DNA of 22,944 nucleotides from DAOTUL01 sp034437435 (GCA_964417785.1 CAYQJO010000044.1:1-22944); one strand, 5' to 3'. Numbered from the stretch's first letter, positions 7,628 to 15,440 are shown. Notes: generated by a model not told the origin, from the letters alone. Numbers and translations: made by a program.

Positions 7628-8706
7628 GGGTCAACCGTAACCCTCTCCGCCTCCAGGGCATCAAGTTCCGCCTCCAACTCAGATGTAAACAGGCGGTCAC
7701 GGTAGACAAACGCGACCCCCATACCGACCAGCACCCGGAACCACTTGTGAAAAAAGCCCTGCATCAACGCCGCAGCAACAGCGATGTCGGGTGTGAGTGC
7801 CGGGTGTCCCGGTGCCACTATCGCGATCAGCATGGCAAAGTTGGAGACCTCTGTCACACCGGCCCCGTTCGGCACAAAACTCAGCGCACCGACCGCCGAG
7901 GCCACACCAACGATAAACGCCACTTGCAGCACGAGTTCCACATCCAGCGTGAGACCGAAACCCCACAGGATCAGGGCAAAACCGGTCGTACTCGACAGAT
8001 ACACACCCACGCCCATGATCGTCGTGGGAATGACATGCTTGAGCTTGAATATCTCGCGACTGCTCTCGTAGAACTCCGCCAGCGGATCGTGCAAGCGGCT
8101 GAGCAGCGGTATCTGGGCCAGGACGCGCAGGAAGAAACGCGCCAGCGGTGCAATCTGCACCACTACCAGCCCACCAAACAGCAGCAGCGCGGAGGTGTAG
8201 ATAATGCCTTCAACCACACCGCGTGTCAGTGGATCGGGCAGGTTATCCAGGTGCAGACGGTCGCTGGCAACCAGCAGCGTGACCGTCAGCGTAAGGATAA
8301 CCGCCAGGCCGTCAACCACCCGTTCCGCGATCACCACCGGTGAACTGACGACAACCGGTATACCGGTCTTCATTTTAAGGAATACCACTTTGAGTAACTC
8401 CGCAACTTTACCCGGACTGACCACCATCGTGAATCCGGCGACAAAGATGATGAGGCTGTCCTTGAGACTGATCTTGTCACGGGCATCGATCACGCCCAGA
8501 TAATAATGCCATTCCAGAAAACGAAAGAATCCGGCACTGATCTGCGTCAAACACAGGACGAAAAACAACCAGAGCGGGAAATCCCGCAAGGTCGTCAGAA
8601 CACCCTGATCGAACTGTGACCCGGTGTCGAGGAAGATGACCAGTGCCACATAGATGGCAAAAATAACCACCAGACCGGCGATGATTTGATTGCGGTATTT
8701 ACGCAT
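7618..8706 (-). CDS. Lysylphosphatidylglycerol synthase transmembrane-domain family protein (UPF0104)
   Basis: An integral inner-membrane protein of 362 residues with about seven or eight hydrophobic segments, ending in an acidic cytoplasmic-type tail. Diagnostic signatures of the LPG synthase TM / UPF0104 family are visible: SPGKVAELLKV and ERVVDGLAVILTL in the first half and SFVPNGAGVTEV in the second. It lacks the soluble aminoacyl-transferase domain of MprF, so it is not a complete lysyl-PG synthase. Stand-alone members are thought to be lipid flippase-like or glycolipid-related, but the substrate here is unknown. The start at 8706 is supported by GAGGT 5 bases upstream. It is first in the minus-strand block, divergent from the C39 peptidase gene, with a promoter in the shared intergenic region. 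Confidence 0.87.
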   Translation of the reverse strand: MRKYRNQIIAGLVVIFAIYVALVIFLDTGSQFDQGVLTTLRDFPLWLFFVLCLTQISAGFFRFLEWHYYLGVIDARDKISLKDSLIIFVAGFTMVVSPGKVAELLKVVFLKMKTGIPVVVSSPVVIAERVVDGLAVILTLTVTLLVASDRLHLDNLPDPLTRGVVEGIIYTSALLLFGGLVVVQIAPLARFFLRVLAQIPLLSRLHDPLAEFYESSREIFKLKHVIPTTIMGVGVYLSSTTGFALILWGFGLTLDVELVLQVAFIVGVASAVGALSFVPNGAGVTEVSNFAMLIAIVAPGHPALTPDIAVAAALMQGFFHKWFRVLVGMGVAFVYRDRLFTSELEAELDALEAERVTVDPYA

Positions 8707-8730
8707 AATTGACCTCAATATGACGGAAGC

Positions 8731-8759
8731 ATTGTAGCACGGCGTAGGCTCACCGTCAG
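8731..8759 (-). promoter_or_regulatory. Promoter for the LPG-synthase-like gene
   Basis: On the minus strand CTGACG (8759-8754) and TACAAT (8736-8731) are separated by exactly 17 bases, 4 and 5 matches respectively to the sigma70 consensus. The predicted transcript starts about 20 bases before the ATG at 8706. It shares the 132-base divergent region with the plus-strand operon. Confidence 0.5.
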
Positions 8760-8787
8760 GTAAAAGTCTCATCGATACCTCTATAAT
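8759..8787 (+). promoter_or_regulatory. Possible promoter for the C39 peptidase-murJ operon
   Basis: A perfect TATAAT (8782-8787) lies about 50 bases before the ATG at 8839. The hexamer 17 bases upstream (GGTAAA, 8759-8764) is a poor -35, so this would be a weak or activator-dependent promoter. It nearly abuts the oppositely oriented promoter at 8731-8759, so the two may compete or be co-regulated. Confidence 0.35.
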
Positions 8788-8838
8788 AGCCCGTCACATT
8801 GAGATATACTAAGCGCGATAGCTGGAGAGACCCATTTG

Positions 8839-10275
8839 ATGACTCCAAATCTCGACGACACACAACCGATCAGTGTTCCAGAGCAACTGGCAGCACCACC
8901 GCGTTTCCTGCTGTGGGGCGTGATCGTTCTCTTTTTAATGGGCGTTATTGGTACGTTCGCCGGTATCTACATTTTCCGTGAGGTGTTAGAGCCTGGTCAG
9001 CAGCAGCGCGTAATTGGCACTTTCGAGTTCATGGAGGCTTTTCTGCCACCCCGTCCTGATCCCAGCGACACGGTGCCAACAGCAGTCGCCACTGTCGATG
9101 AAGGTGCATTGCAAAACCTGCTGCAACTGGACCTGCCACCTGCTGGCGGTGCCAGTGCCGAGGTAACCGAAGCAGCGGCGACATCTTTGCCGACGCACAC
9201 CCCGCTGCCGACCAATACGCCGCTGCCGACCAATACACCGCCGCCAACAAATACACCGCCGCCAACGATCACAGCCGTACCCACCACCGGACAGACTCCA
9301 GTGGCAAATGTGGCATTCACTCGTGAGTGGCCGGTCAACGCCCGCAATTATGGCTTCACCTGGCACAAACAAACCTGGAATAACTGTGGGCCAGCCAGTA
9401 TCACAACAGCGCTGAGTTACTATGGCTGGCAGGAGGATCAAACCTATGCCGCCCGTTATCTCAAGCCCAACCGCGAGGACAAAAACGTCAGTCCGAGTGA
9501 ACTGGTCAGCTTTGTCAACGAGCAGACACAGGTCCGTGCGCTGACGCGTATGGGCGGCGACCTCGACCTGCTGCGTGTCCTCATCGCCAACGAATTCCCG
9601 GTGATTGTCGAACGCAGCCAGATGTTTGAAGGTTACGACTGGATCGGCCATTACCAGACGGTTGTGGCCTATAACGACAGCGAGCAGCGTTTTTACAGCT
9701 ACGACAGTTTCCTCGGTGATGGCGAAGGCACCGGTGTGGCTGACGACTACGAAGACCTGGACCGCCACTGGCAGGCATTCAACCGGACCTTCATCGTAAT
9801 ATACGACCCCGTCCGGGAAAACCGTCTGCTATCACTCCTGGGCGAGCGAGCCGATCCTTTGCAGGCAGCGGAATATGCCTTTGACGTGGCCCAACAGGAA
9901 GCACGGGCCAACCCACAGGACGGCTTCGCGTGGTTCAATATGGGAAGTTCACTGACGGAACTGGGCCGTTACCAGGAAGCATCCGTTGCATTTGATGAGG
10001 CGTTCCGCCTCGGCATCCCCTGGCGGATGTTGTGGTACCAGTTCGGTCCCTTTGAAGCCTACTATCAGGTGGGCCGCTTTGAAGATGTCCTCAATTACGT
10101 CAACAACAATCTGACCAACGGCGGCGAATACGTTGAAGAGACTTATTACTGGCAGGGACGTGTCTATGAAGCGGCGGGGCGCATCGGTGAAGCGGCCAGT
10201 GCATTCCGTACTGCGCTCAACCGCAACAACCTGTTCACACGGGCGCAAGTCGCCCTGGATCGCTTGAATTCGTAG
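8839..10275 (+). CDS. Membrane-anchored C39-family cysteine peptidase with TPR repeats
   Basis: A 478-residue protein predicted to be anchored by one N-terminal membrane helix (about 23-45) with the rest outside. A Pro/Thr-rich linker (about 110-150) leads to a peptidase_C39-like papain-fold domain. It shows NNCGPASITTALSYYGW with Cys183, WIGHYQTVVAYN with His271 and YSYDS with Asp289, the expected Cys-His-Asp order. The C-terminal part (about 330-478) contains tetratricopeptide-like helices, including 'AWFNMGSSLTELGRYQEASVAF' (shown in part) and a later YYWQGRVYEAAGRIGEA. C39 enzymes include bacteriocin-leader proteases, but there is no ABC transporter here, so that role is not supported; envelope protein or peptide processing is an inference. 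The ATG at 8839 is preferred over a TTG directly before it; GGAGAG lies 9 bases upstream. It heads a plus-strand operon, with murJ 9 bases downstream. Confidence 0.85.
   Translation: MTPNLDDTQPISVPEQLAAPPRFLLWGVIVLFLMGVIGTFAGIYIFREVLEPGQQQRVIGTFEFMEAFLPPRPDPSDTVPTAVATVDEGALQNLLQLDLPPAGGASAEVTEAAATSLPTHTPLPTNTPLPTNTPPPTNTPPPTITAVPTTGQTPVANVAFTREWPVNARNYGFTWHKQTWNNCGPASITTALSYYGWQEDQTYAARYLKPNREDKNVSPSELVSFVNEQTQVRALTRMGGDLDLLRVLIANEFPVIVERSQMFEGYDWIGHYQTVVAYNDSEQRFYSYDSFLGDGEGTGVADDYEDLDRHWQAFNRTFIVIYDPVRENRLLSLLGERADPLQAAEYAFDVAQQEARANPQDGFAWFNMGSSLTELGRYQEASVAFDEAFRLGIPWRMLWYQFGPFEAYYQVGRFEDVLNYVNNNLTNGGEYVEETYYWQGRVYEAAGRIGEAASAFRTALNRNNLFTRAQVALDRLNS
9202..9267 (+). repeat. 18-bp in-frame tandem repeat in the Pro/Thr linker
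   Basis: Three full 18-base units (9202-9219, 9220-9237, 9238-9255) and a partial fourth encode PLPTNT, PLPTNT, PPPTNT and PPPT. The first two units differ at a single base, the third has drifted at the wobble positions. Such repeats can gain or lose units without breaking the frame, changing spacer length between membrane helix and peptidase. Confidence 0.85.
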
Positions 10276-10284
10276 GGATTTGGC

Positions 10285-11940
10285 ATGGCCGATAACGCAC
10301 AGCGCAACAGCCAGCTTGCCCGTTCGACCCTGGTCGTCATGATCGCATTCGGGGTCGCCAAAGTCATCAGCCTGGTTCAGACCGTCATCATCGCCGACCG
10401 CTTCGGTGTGGGTCCCGAATGGGACGCCTACGTCGCCGCCAACCGCATCCCCGAATTGATCTTCACCCTGATCGCCGGTGGCGCACTGGCCCACGCCTTT
10501 ATCCCCATCTTCAGCGGCTATCTGGCGCGTGAAGACCGTCCCGGCGCGTGGGAAGTTGCCAGCCATGTCATCAACACCATCTTCAGCGTGACCGCTCTGG
10601 TCAGTGCGGTAGTGTTCCTGCTGGCCCCGTGGCTGGTCAGTGAAATCGTGGCACCCGGCTTCGATCAAGATGTGCGCGACCAGACGGTGGCCTTGATGCG
10701 TATCCTGCTCATCAGCACCATGATCTTCTCGGTCAGCGGAATCGTGATGGGCATTCTGCAAAGCCACAATCACTTTCTCCTGCCAGCGCTGGCCCCCATC
10801 ATGTTCGATGTCGGCATCCTGTTCGGCGTGGTTTTTCTCATGCCTGCCATCGGTGTTGAAGGTGTCGCCATCGGTGCTGTTGTGGGTGCCGCCATGCACC
10901 TCGGCATCCAGGTGCCAGGATTGTTCCGGTTCAAGGCACAATGGAAAGCGGCACTCGGTCTGCGTGACCCGGTGTTGTGGAAGGTCATCCGCCTGATGCT
11001 GCCGCGTGTGGCTGGACTCGGGGTCTTCAGCCTGAACTTCATCGTCATGAACAACATCGCCTCACGCCTCGGCACCGGCGCGGTCAGTGCGCTGGATTGG
11101 GGCTGGCGTCTGATGCAGATTCCGCAAACCCTGATCGGCACAGCGATGGGGGTGGTGATCTTCCCCACGCTGGCGGCATTGAGCGAACTCGGTGACGAAG
11201 ACGGCAAGCGCGACTATATGTCCGGAGCGCTGCGCTTCATCTTGATTACCAGCATCCCATCGGCGGTGGCGCTGGTGGTCCTGGGACCGCCGGTCATCCG
11301 CCTGCTGGAACGCGGCGCATTTGACGCCTCGGCATCAGCGCTGGTCTACAGCACGCTGCGCTTCTTCGCCCTGGGTTTGATCGTCCACTCGGCTTTGGAA
11401 GTCGTCGCCCGCAGTTTCTACGCCGATAAAGACACCCTGACCCCGCTGTGGGCGGCACTCGGCGGTGCAGCCATCAATCTGGTCGGTTCCTTCGTCTTCA
11501 GTGACGTGGGCCACGCCGAGACCTATATTGCCTCCAACTGGACCGTCAACCAGTTCAGCCAGCTTGGTTTCAGCGGCCAGATGGGCAATGTCGGCGGATT
11601 GGCGCTGGCAAATTCGCTCGGTGTGATGTTTGAGGTCGGATTCCTGCTGGTTATCCTGCGACGCCGCTGGCACGGCGTCAACGAGAACGCGCTGGCAGCC
11701 ACGATCATCAAGACCACCGCCGCCAGCCTGATTATGGCACTCGCTATCATCGGTGTGGAATGGATGTGGCAGTTGGCCGGTCTGGACAGCGGCAGCCTGT
11801 TCATGACCGTCGGTCAGGTGGGCGCACAGATCATTGTTGGCACGGTGGTCTTCATCGTCGCCGCTTTGCTTATGGGCATGCGTGAGTTACAAATGCTCTT
11901 CAATATGATTTTCCGACGGACGGAGTTAGCCCCGGCATGA
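10285..11940 (+). CDS. murJ: Lipid II flippase MurJ
   Basis: A polytopic inner-membrane protein of the MurJ/MviN branch of the MOP superfamily, 551 residues, the usual size, with about 14 hydrophobic segments. It moves lipid-linked peptidoglycan precursor from the cytoplasmic to the outer face of the membrane. Recognisable segments are FGVAKVISLVQTVIIADRFG and WDAYVAANRIPELIFTLIAG near the N-terminus, ALAHAFIPIFSGY, and later QIPQTLIGTAMGVVIFPTLA. These correspond to conserved MviN regions, including the 'AFxVANRIPNLLRxLFAEGA'-like stretch. AGGG lies about 7 bases before the ATG. It starts 9 bases after the C39 peptidase gene and overlaps the next gene by ATGA, so these genes are probably translated together. 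A flippase for another undecaprenyl-linked glycan is less likely but not excluded. Confidence 0.93.
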   Translation: MADNAQRNSQLARSTLVVMIAFGVAKVISLVQTVIIADRFGVGPEWDAYVAANRIPELIFTLIAGGALAHAFIPIFSGYLAREDRPGAWEVASHVINTIFSVTALVSAVVFLLAPWLVSEIVAPGFDQDVRDQTVALMRILLISTMIFSVSGIVMGILQSHNHFLLPALAPIMFDVGILFGVVFLMPAIGVEGVAIGAVVGAAMHLGIQVPGLFRFKAQWKAALGLRDPVLWKVIRLMLPRVAGLGVFSLNFIVMNNIASRLGTGAVSALDWGWRLMQIPQTLIGTAMGVVIFPTLAALSELGDEDGKRDYMSGALRFILITSIPSAVALVVLGPPVIRLLERGAFDASASALVYSTLRFFALGLIVHSALEVVARSFYADKDTLTPLWAALGGAAINLVGSFVFSDVGHAETYIASNWTVNQFSQLGFSGQMGNVGGLALANSLGVMFEVGFLLVILRRRWHGVNENALAATIIKTTAASLIMALAIIGVEWMWQLAGLDSGSLFMTVGQVGAQIIVGTVVFIVAALLMGMRELQMLFNMIFRRTELAPA

Positions 11941-12587
11941 GCATCGAAATCAAATCCATGACCCTCGGCATCGCCGCCACCAATACCTATCTTGTTGCAG
12001 ATACGGCCAGCGGTGACGCTATCCTCATTGATCCGGTCGATGAGGCAGATCGCATCGTCCAGGCTGCCGAGAATGCGGGTTGGACCATCAAGCTGATCCT
12101 GGCGACACATGGGCATTTCGACCATGTGCTTGCCAGCAAACCGCTCAAAGACCAGACCGGCGCACCCTTTTACATCCACCACAACGGCACGATGTGGCTG
12201 GACTCGCTGCCGCAGCAAGGTCTGATGTTCACCGGTGCCTTGTTCCCCGAAGCCGCCAAGCCGGATCGTCTGCTGACCGATGGGCCGGAAACTATCGAAG
12301 TCGGTGGGATTCGCCTGGAAACGTTGTATACGCCCGGTCATGCCGCAGATCATCTGGCATATTATCTGCGTGACCACAAAGTTCTCTTCGGCGGTGACTG
12401 TCTGTTCGCCGGGAGCATTGGCCGCACCGACCTCCCTGGTGGTGACTATGCGCAGTTGATGCGCACCATCACCAGGATTATCCTGCCGTTGGGTGATGAT
12501 GTTCAGGTGCTACCCGGTCATATGCAGACCACCACCATCGGACAGGAGCGCCGCACCAATCCGTTCATACGTGAATACTTGTCATGA
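11937..12587 (+). CDS. Metallo-beta-lactamase-fold hydrolase (glyoxalase II-like)
   Basis: A soluble 216-residue binuclear metal hydrolase. The metal-binding set is complete: THGHFDH (His58, His60, Asp62, His63), His135 in TPGHAADH, Asp154 in GGDCLFAGSIGRTD and His195 in LPGHMQTTT. The GGDCLFxGSIGRTDL segment is typical of hydroxyacylglutathione hydrolase-like proteins, which cleave thioesters. It is shorter than true GloB (about 250 residues) and lacks the C-terminal glutathione-binding part, so the natural substrate is unknown. It overlaps murJ by four bases (ATGA) at its start and the thioredoxin-like gene by four bases (ATGA) at its end. Confidence 0.9.
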   Translation: MSIEIKSMTLGIAATNTYLVADTASGDAILIDPVDEADRIVQAAENAGWTIKLILATHGHFDHVLASKPLKDQTGAPFYIHHNGTMWLDSLPQQGLMFTGALFPEAAKPDRLLTDGPETIEVGGIRLETLYTPGHAADHLAYYLRDHKVLFGGDCLFAGSIGRTDLPGGDYAQLMRTITRIILPLGDDVQVLPGHMQTTTIGQERRTNPFIREYLS

Positions 12588-13069
12588 ATCTGGTCAACCA
12601 GTTCTCATTTCCGTTGATCGCCATCGTCCTGATGGCACTGAGCATCGTCATTTTGCGGCGCTGGCTGCATAGCGGCTGGCGCGTGGTCAGTGGGGTGTTG
12701 ATCGCTATCGCACTGCTGTTCATGGCGGGATTCGTCCTGTTCCAGCCAGAAGACAGCGATGTGCGTGATTTCAACGCCGCCATAGCCGCGCTGGAAAACA
12801 ACCGCCCCACAATAGTCGTATTCTTCAGCAAGTTTTGCAGCCTGTGCATCACGATGGAACCGCTGGTCAATGACCTGGAAAATGACCTGGAAAGCGAATT
12901 CGATATCCTCCGCGTTGACATTCACACGCCGGTGGGCCGCTCACTGCGTGAACAACTCAGCTTCTCGTTTACACCCGAATTCGTCCTCTACGACAGCGAT
13001 GGGCGCGAAGTCTGGCGAGCGCATGTCCCGCCGGGTGATGACAGCCTGAACCGTGCGCGGGTCAGTTAA
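12584..13069 (+). CDS. Membrane-anchored thioredoxin-like protein
   Basis: A 161-residue protein with two N-terminal membrane helices (about 8-24 and 34-54) followed by a thioredoxin-fold domain. The segment TIVVFFSKFCSLCITMEP holds a CxxC pair (Cys85, Cys88) in the usual place after beta strand 1. The cis-proline region appears as FTPEFVLYDSDG. The dipeptide between the cysteines is Ser-Leu rather than Gly-Pro, so the redox potential and partners cannot be assumed. With two helices, the short loop and the domain should be placed on the same side as the N-terminus; which side that is cannot be settled from sequence alone. It overlaps both neighbours (ATGA upstream, a one-base TAATG downstream), pointing to coupled translation in the murJ operon. 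Confidence 0.8.
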   Translation: MNLVNQFSFPLIAIVLMALSIVILRRWLHSGWRVVSGVLIAIALLFMAGFVLFQPEDSDVRDFNAAIAALENNRPTIVVFFSKFCSLCITMEPLVNDLENDLESEFDILRVDIHTPVGRSLREQLSFSFTPEFVLYDSDGREVWRAHVPPGDDSLNRARVS

Positions 13070-13956
13070 TGCGGATTTTGATGCTCTTCCTGGATGGGGT
13101 CGGCCTCGGTGAAAACGACCCGGCGACCAATCCTTTCGCTGCCGCACACCTGCCCACCCTGCACCACCTCAGCGGCGGCCATCGCTGGTTGAGAGAAAAC
13201 GGAACCATTGTCAGCGACAACATATCGTTCTCACCAACCGATGCCTGCCTGGGCATGCCTGGACGCCCCCAAAGTGGTACCGGTCAGGCGACTATTCTGA
13301 CCGGGCGCAATGTACCGGCGCTGATCGGTCGCCATTACGGTCCCAAACCAGACAGCGTCACTCGCGAGATACTGGAACACGATAACTTCTTCATGCAGGC
13401 AAACACGTCCGCGCTGCTGGAAGCCTATCCGCCGGATTGGCACAAAGGCATTAACAGCGGCAAACGGCTGCCCGCCAGCTATCAATACGCCGCCCGCGCT
13501 GCCGGATTACCCTTCCTGACAGAGGTCGAATTGCGTGCAGGGCAGGCCCTCAGCGGGGATTGGACCGGCGAGGCATGGCGCGACCGGATGGGCTACAATG
13601 ATACACCTGTAATTTCACTATACGAAGCGGGAGTCCGGCTGGTGGAGTTGAGCCGACGCTATTCATTCAGCTTCTTCCCCTATTGGCTCAGCGACGTGGT
13701 CGGTCATCGTGGTGACATGGCCGAGGCGATTCACCTGCTGGAACGCTTCGATCAGGTCATGGCAGGGGTTCTCGATCACTGGCGCGATGATGAGGGTCTG
13801 GTGATCATCACCAGCGATCACGGCAACATGGAAGCGATGGATCATCGCAAGCACACCGAAAACCCGGTGCCGACGGTGGTCATCGGGAACGGTCATTTCA
13901 CGGTCAACACATTGGCCGACATCGCACCCCGGATGGCCGCCGCTCTCAGTCGCTGA
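13069..13956 (+). CDS. Alkaline-phosphatase-superfamily metalloenzyme (phosphoglycerate mutase/phosphopentomutase-like)
   Basis: A 295-residue soluble protein of the metalloenzyme family that includes cofactor-independent phosphoglycerate mutase and phosphopentomutase. Metal-site motifs are present: LFLDGVGLG (Asp9) at the start, TSDHGNMEAMDHRKHTEN (Asp250, His251, His262) near the end, and a likely nucleophile Ser69 in PQSGTGQATILTG. It is much smaller than iPGM (about 510) and phosphopentomutase (about 390), so the inserted mutase cap domain is reduced. A phosphatase or phosphotransferase role on an unknown substrate is more likely than glycolysis. It is the last gene of the plus-strand run. 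It overlaps the previous stop by one base, and its own 3' end overlaps the opposing Uma2 gene by 11 bases. Confidence 0.85.
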   Translation: MRILMLFLDGVGLGENDPATNPFAAAHLPTLHHLSGGHRWLRENGTIVSDNISFSPTDACLGMPGRPQSGTGQATILTGRNVPALIGRHYGPKPDSVTREILEHDNFFMQANTSALLEAYPPDWHKGINSGKRLPASYQYAARAAGLPFLTEVELRAGQALSGDWTGEAWRDRMGYNDTPVISLYEAGVRLVELSRRYSFSFFPYWLSDVVGHRGDMAEAIHLLERFDQVMAGVLDHWRDDEGLVIITSDHGNMEAMDHRKHTENPVPTVVIGNGHFTVNTLADIAPRMAAALSR

Positions 13957-14605
13957 CCATCGCCTCCACAAGACTCATCATCGTATCCCAATCCGGCAGC
14001 GGATCACGCCAGAGCCATTCCGGTTTCAGCACGAATCCCGGCAGCACATTGGAGACCAATCGGCCTTCACTATCGATCATCTGCACTCTGTAATATCCAT
14101 TCTCGTCCAGTTGATACAGCGACGCTTCTTCACGGATGGGATCGAGCAGTAGATATTCCGGCACACCAGCGGCTTCATACTCGATAAACTTGTCGCCGCG
14201 ATCCCGCTTGCCACTTTCTGGCGAAACCACTTCGACCACCAGGTCCGCTGCGCCATCCAGATAGGTCTCGGTTGCATGATCCAGATGGTCATTCAACACT
14301 ACCATGAGATCGGGTTCACGGGCAATCTGACTCGACTCGATGAGCATTGGATAGCCAGCCAGAAACAACTTCCCCAAACGAGTCTTGCCCAGGTACGCGC
14401 CGAACAGATGGGTCAGAAACGCCAGAATAAGCTGGTGCGTCATATTATTCGACATCAGTGCAATGACCTTCCCTGACAACCATTCGGTACGCTCTCCCTC
14501 GAAGCGTCTCAGATAGTCCTCAAAGCTCACATCTTCGGCGATGATCTGCTCGTTGCGGAGCGAATCATCACGCTCTTTTGCATCAATCATCGTATTTCGT
14601 CTCAC
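13946..14605 (-). CDS. Uma2-family (DUF820) PD-(D/E)xK nuclease-like protein
   Basis: A 219-residue protein of the Uma2/DUF820 family, which has a restriction-endonuclease-like fold and is greatly expanded in Cyanobacteria and Chloroflexota; its cellular role is not established. Family hallmarks are FEDYLRRFEGERTEWLSGKV near the N-terminus, REPDLMVV (the conserved Asp), DLVVEVVSPES and then KFIEYEAAGVPEYLLLDP. Together these give the PD...(D/E)xK arrangement. The GTG at 14605 overlaps the stop of the upstream TPR gene as GTGA, suggesting coupled translation; an internal ATG at 14590 is the alternative. No toxin-like partner or methyltransferase is adjacent, so there is no support for restriction or antitoxin activity. 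Confidence 0.88.
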   Translation of the reverse strand: MRRNTMIDAKERDDSLRNEQIIAEDVSFEDYLRRFEGERTEWLSGKVIALMSNNMTHQLILAFLTHLFGAYLGKTRLGKLFLAGYPMLIESSQIAREPDLMVVLNDHLDHATETYLDGAADLVVEVVSPESGKRDRGDKFIEYEAAGVPEYLLLDPIREEASLYQLDENGYYRVQMIDSEGRLVSNVLPGFVLKPEWLWRDPLPDWDTMMSLVEAMVSD

Positions 14606-15402
14606 GAATCCAGCGTCAACTCGTATGTCCCGTTGTCGCCCAATGCCCCCACCACGATGTAAAAACGTCCTCTATATGGGAGGTCCATTTCCAGTTCAAC
14701 CCTTGATGAACTGAGGGTGGCTTCATTTCCGCCCACCAGTTCGCGGTCCGAGTTGTAGATTTGTATCTGCGGATTGGTGGCGTTGTTGTTTGTTTCCATC
14801 ACAACGCGAATCCGCTGTTCCTCAACACCGTCGAACTCCCACACGTCTTTGTCTGCAAAATTGACAGTACCGCTCCTGGTTTCATTGACTTCAATCATTC
14901 CGCGCTCGCGCACTTCATCCCAGTTCACGCCGGTCGTGATCGAAATGTTGTCCAGATCGTCAAAGTCCAGCGTGACGTTGAACTCGGCCAACACCTCCTG
15001 CATCACGTCGGCAACTTCCGAACCGGCGACAAACAACCCCATCGTCGGCAGCACACAGAAGAAACCGCAGATGCCGACAATAAAGATCATGAAGCAGGTC
15101 ACCAATGAACAACCACTGTTGCGCGGCTTGATGACCTGCACACCCGGTGACCGCTTGGGTTTCTCGCCGGATTGCAACTGCGCCAGCATGGTCCGAGCGT
15201 GGGGATGGTCGGGCCGCAGCCGCAGCACATTTTCCAGCGCGTCAATAGCACGGGCGCGGTTGACTTCGGCGTTTGCCATCAACCACCACGCATCGGCATT
15301 CTCCGGCTGGGCCTCGACAATCGGTTGGAGCATAATAAGCGCTTCTTCCTGGCGGCCATCCGCCAGCAAGTCATACACCTGCCGTAGCTGATTTTCGGAC
15401 AT
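14602..15402 (-). CDS. TPR protein with transmembrane helix and C-terminal pre-peptidase-like beta domain
   Basis: A 266-residue single-pass membrane protein. Residues about 3-80 are tetratricopeptide-type helices (LRQVYDLLADGRQEEALIML, then AWWLMANAEVNRARAIDALE). A basic Pro-rich stretch leads to one hydrophobic helix (about 99-124). The outer C-terminal part (about 180-266) is a beta-rich domain like the bacterial pre-peptidase C-terminal (PPC) domain, with VWEFDGVEEQRIRV, PQIQIYNSDREL and RGRFYIVVGALGDNGTYEL. The layout suggests cytoplasmic TPRs joined to an extracytoplasmic sensor or binding domain; ligands are unknown. The start at 15402 has a very strong AGGAGGGA 5 bases upstream; an upstream in-frame start at 15453 has no such site. 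It is divergent from ffh and coupled to the Uma2 gene. Confidence 0.8.
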   Translation of the reverse strand: MSENQLRQVYDLLADGRQEEALIMLQPIVEAQPENADAWWLMANAEVNRARAIDALENVLRLRPDHPHARTMLAQLQSGEKPKRSPGVQVIKPRNSGCSLVTCFMIFIVGICGFFCVLPTMGLFVAGSEVADVMQEVLAEFNVTLDFDDLDNISITTGVNWDEVRERGMIEVNETRSGTVNFADKDVWEFDGVEEQRIRVVMETNNNATNPQIQIYNSDRELVGGNEATLSSSRVELEMDLPYRGRFYIVVGALGDNGTYELTLDS

Positions 15403-15440
15403 ATACGTCCCTCCTGTTAACATCAGTTTAGCATCGAATC

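Noticed and set aside
9190..9270. CRISPR-like array
   Set aside because: The repeat is contiguous, 18 bases, coding in frame for a Pro/Thr linker, and has no spacers.
8986..9768. A 260-codon minus-strand frame opposite the C39 peptidase
   Set aside because: It is antisense to an intact Cys-His-Asp protease. Its repetitive Arg/Cys-rich middle is only the complement of the Pro/Thr linker repeat.
8839..10275. Bacteriocin maturation system based on the C39 peptidase
   Set aside because: No ABC transporter, precursor peptide with a double-glycine leader, or immunity gene is present; the neighbours are murJ and general hydrolases.
9949..10941. A 330-codon minus-strand frame across the peptidase/murJ junction
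   Set aside because: The translation is His/Asp/Gly/Gln-rich and spans two real plus-strand genes without any motif.
13946..15402. Toxin-antitoxin or restriction locus based on the Uma2 nuclease
   Set aside because: The partner gene is a membrane TPR protein rather than an antitoxin or methyltransferase, and no specificity subunit is nearby.
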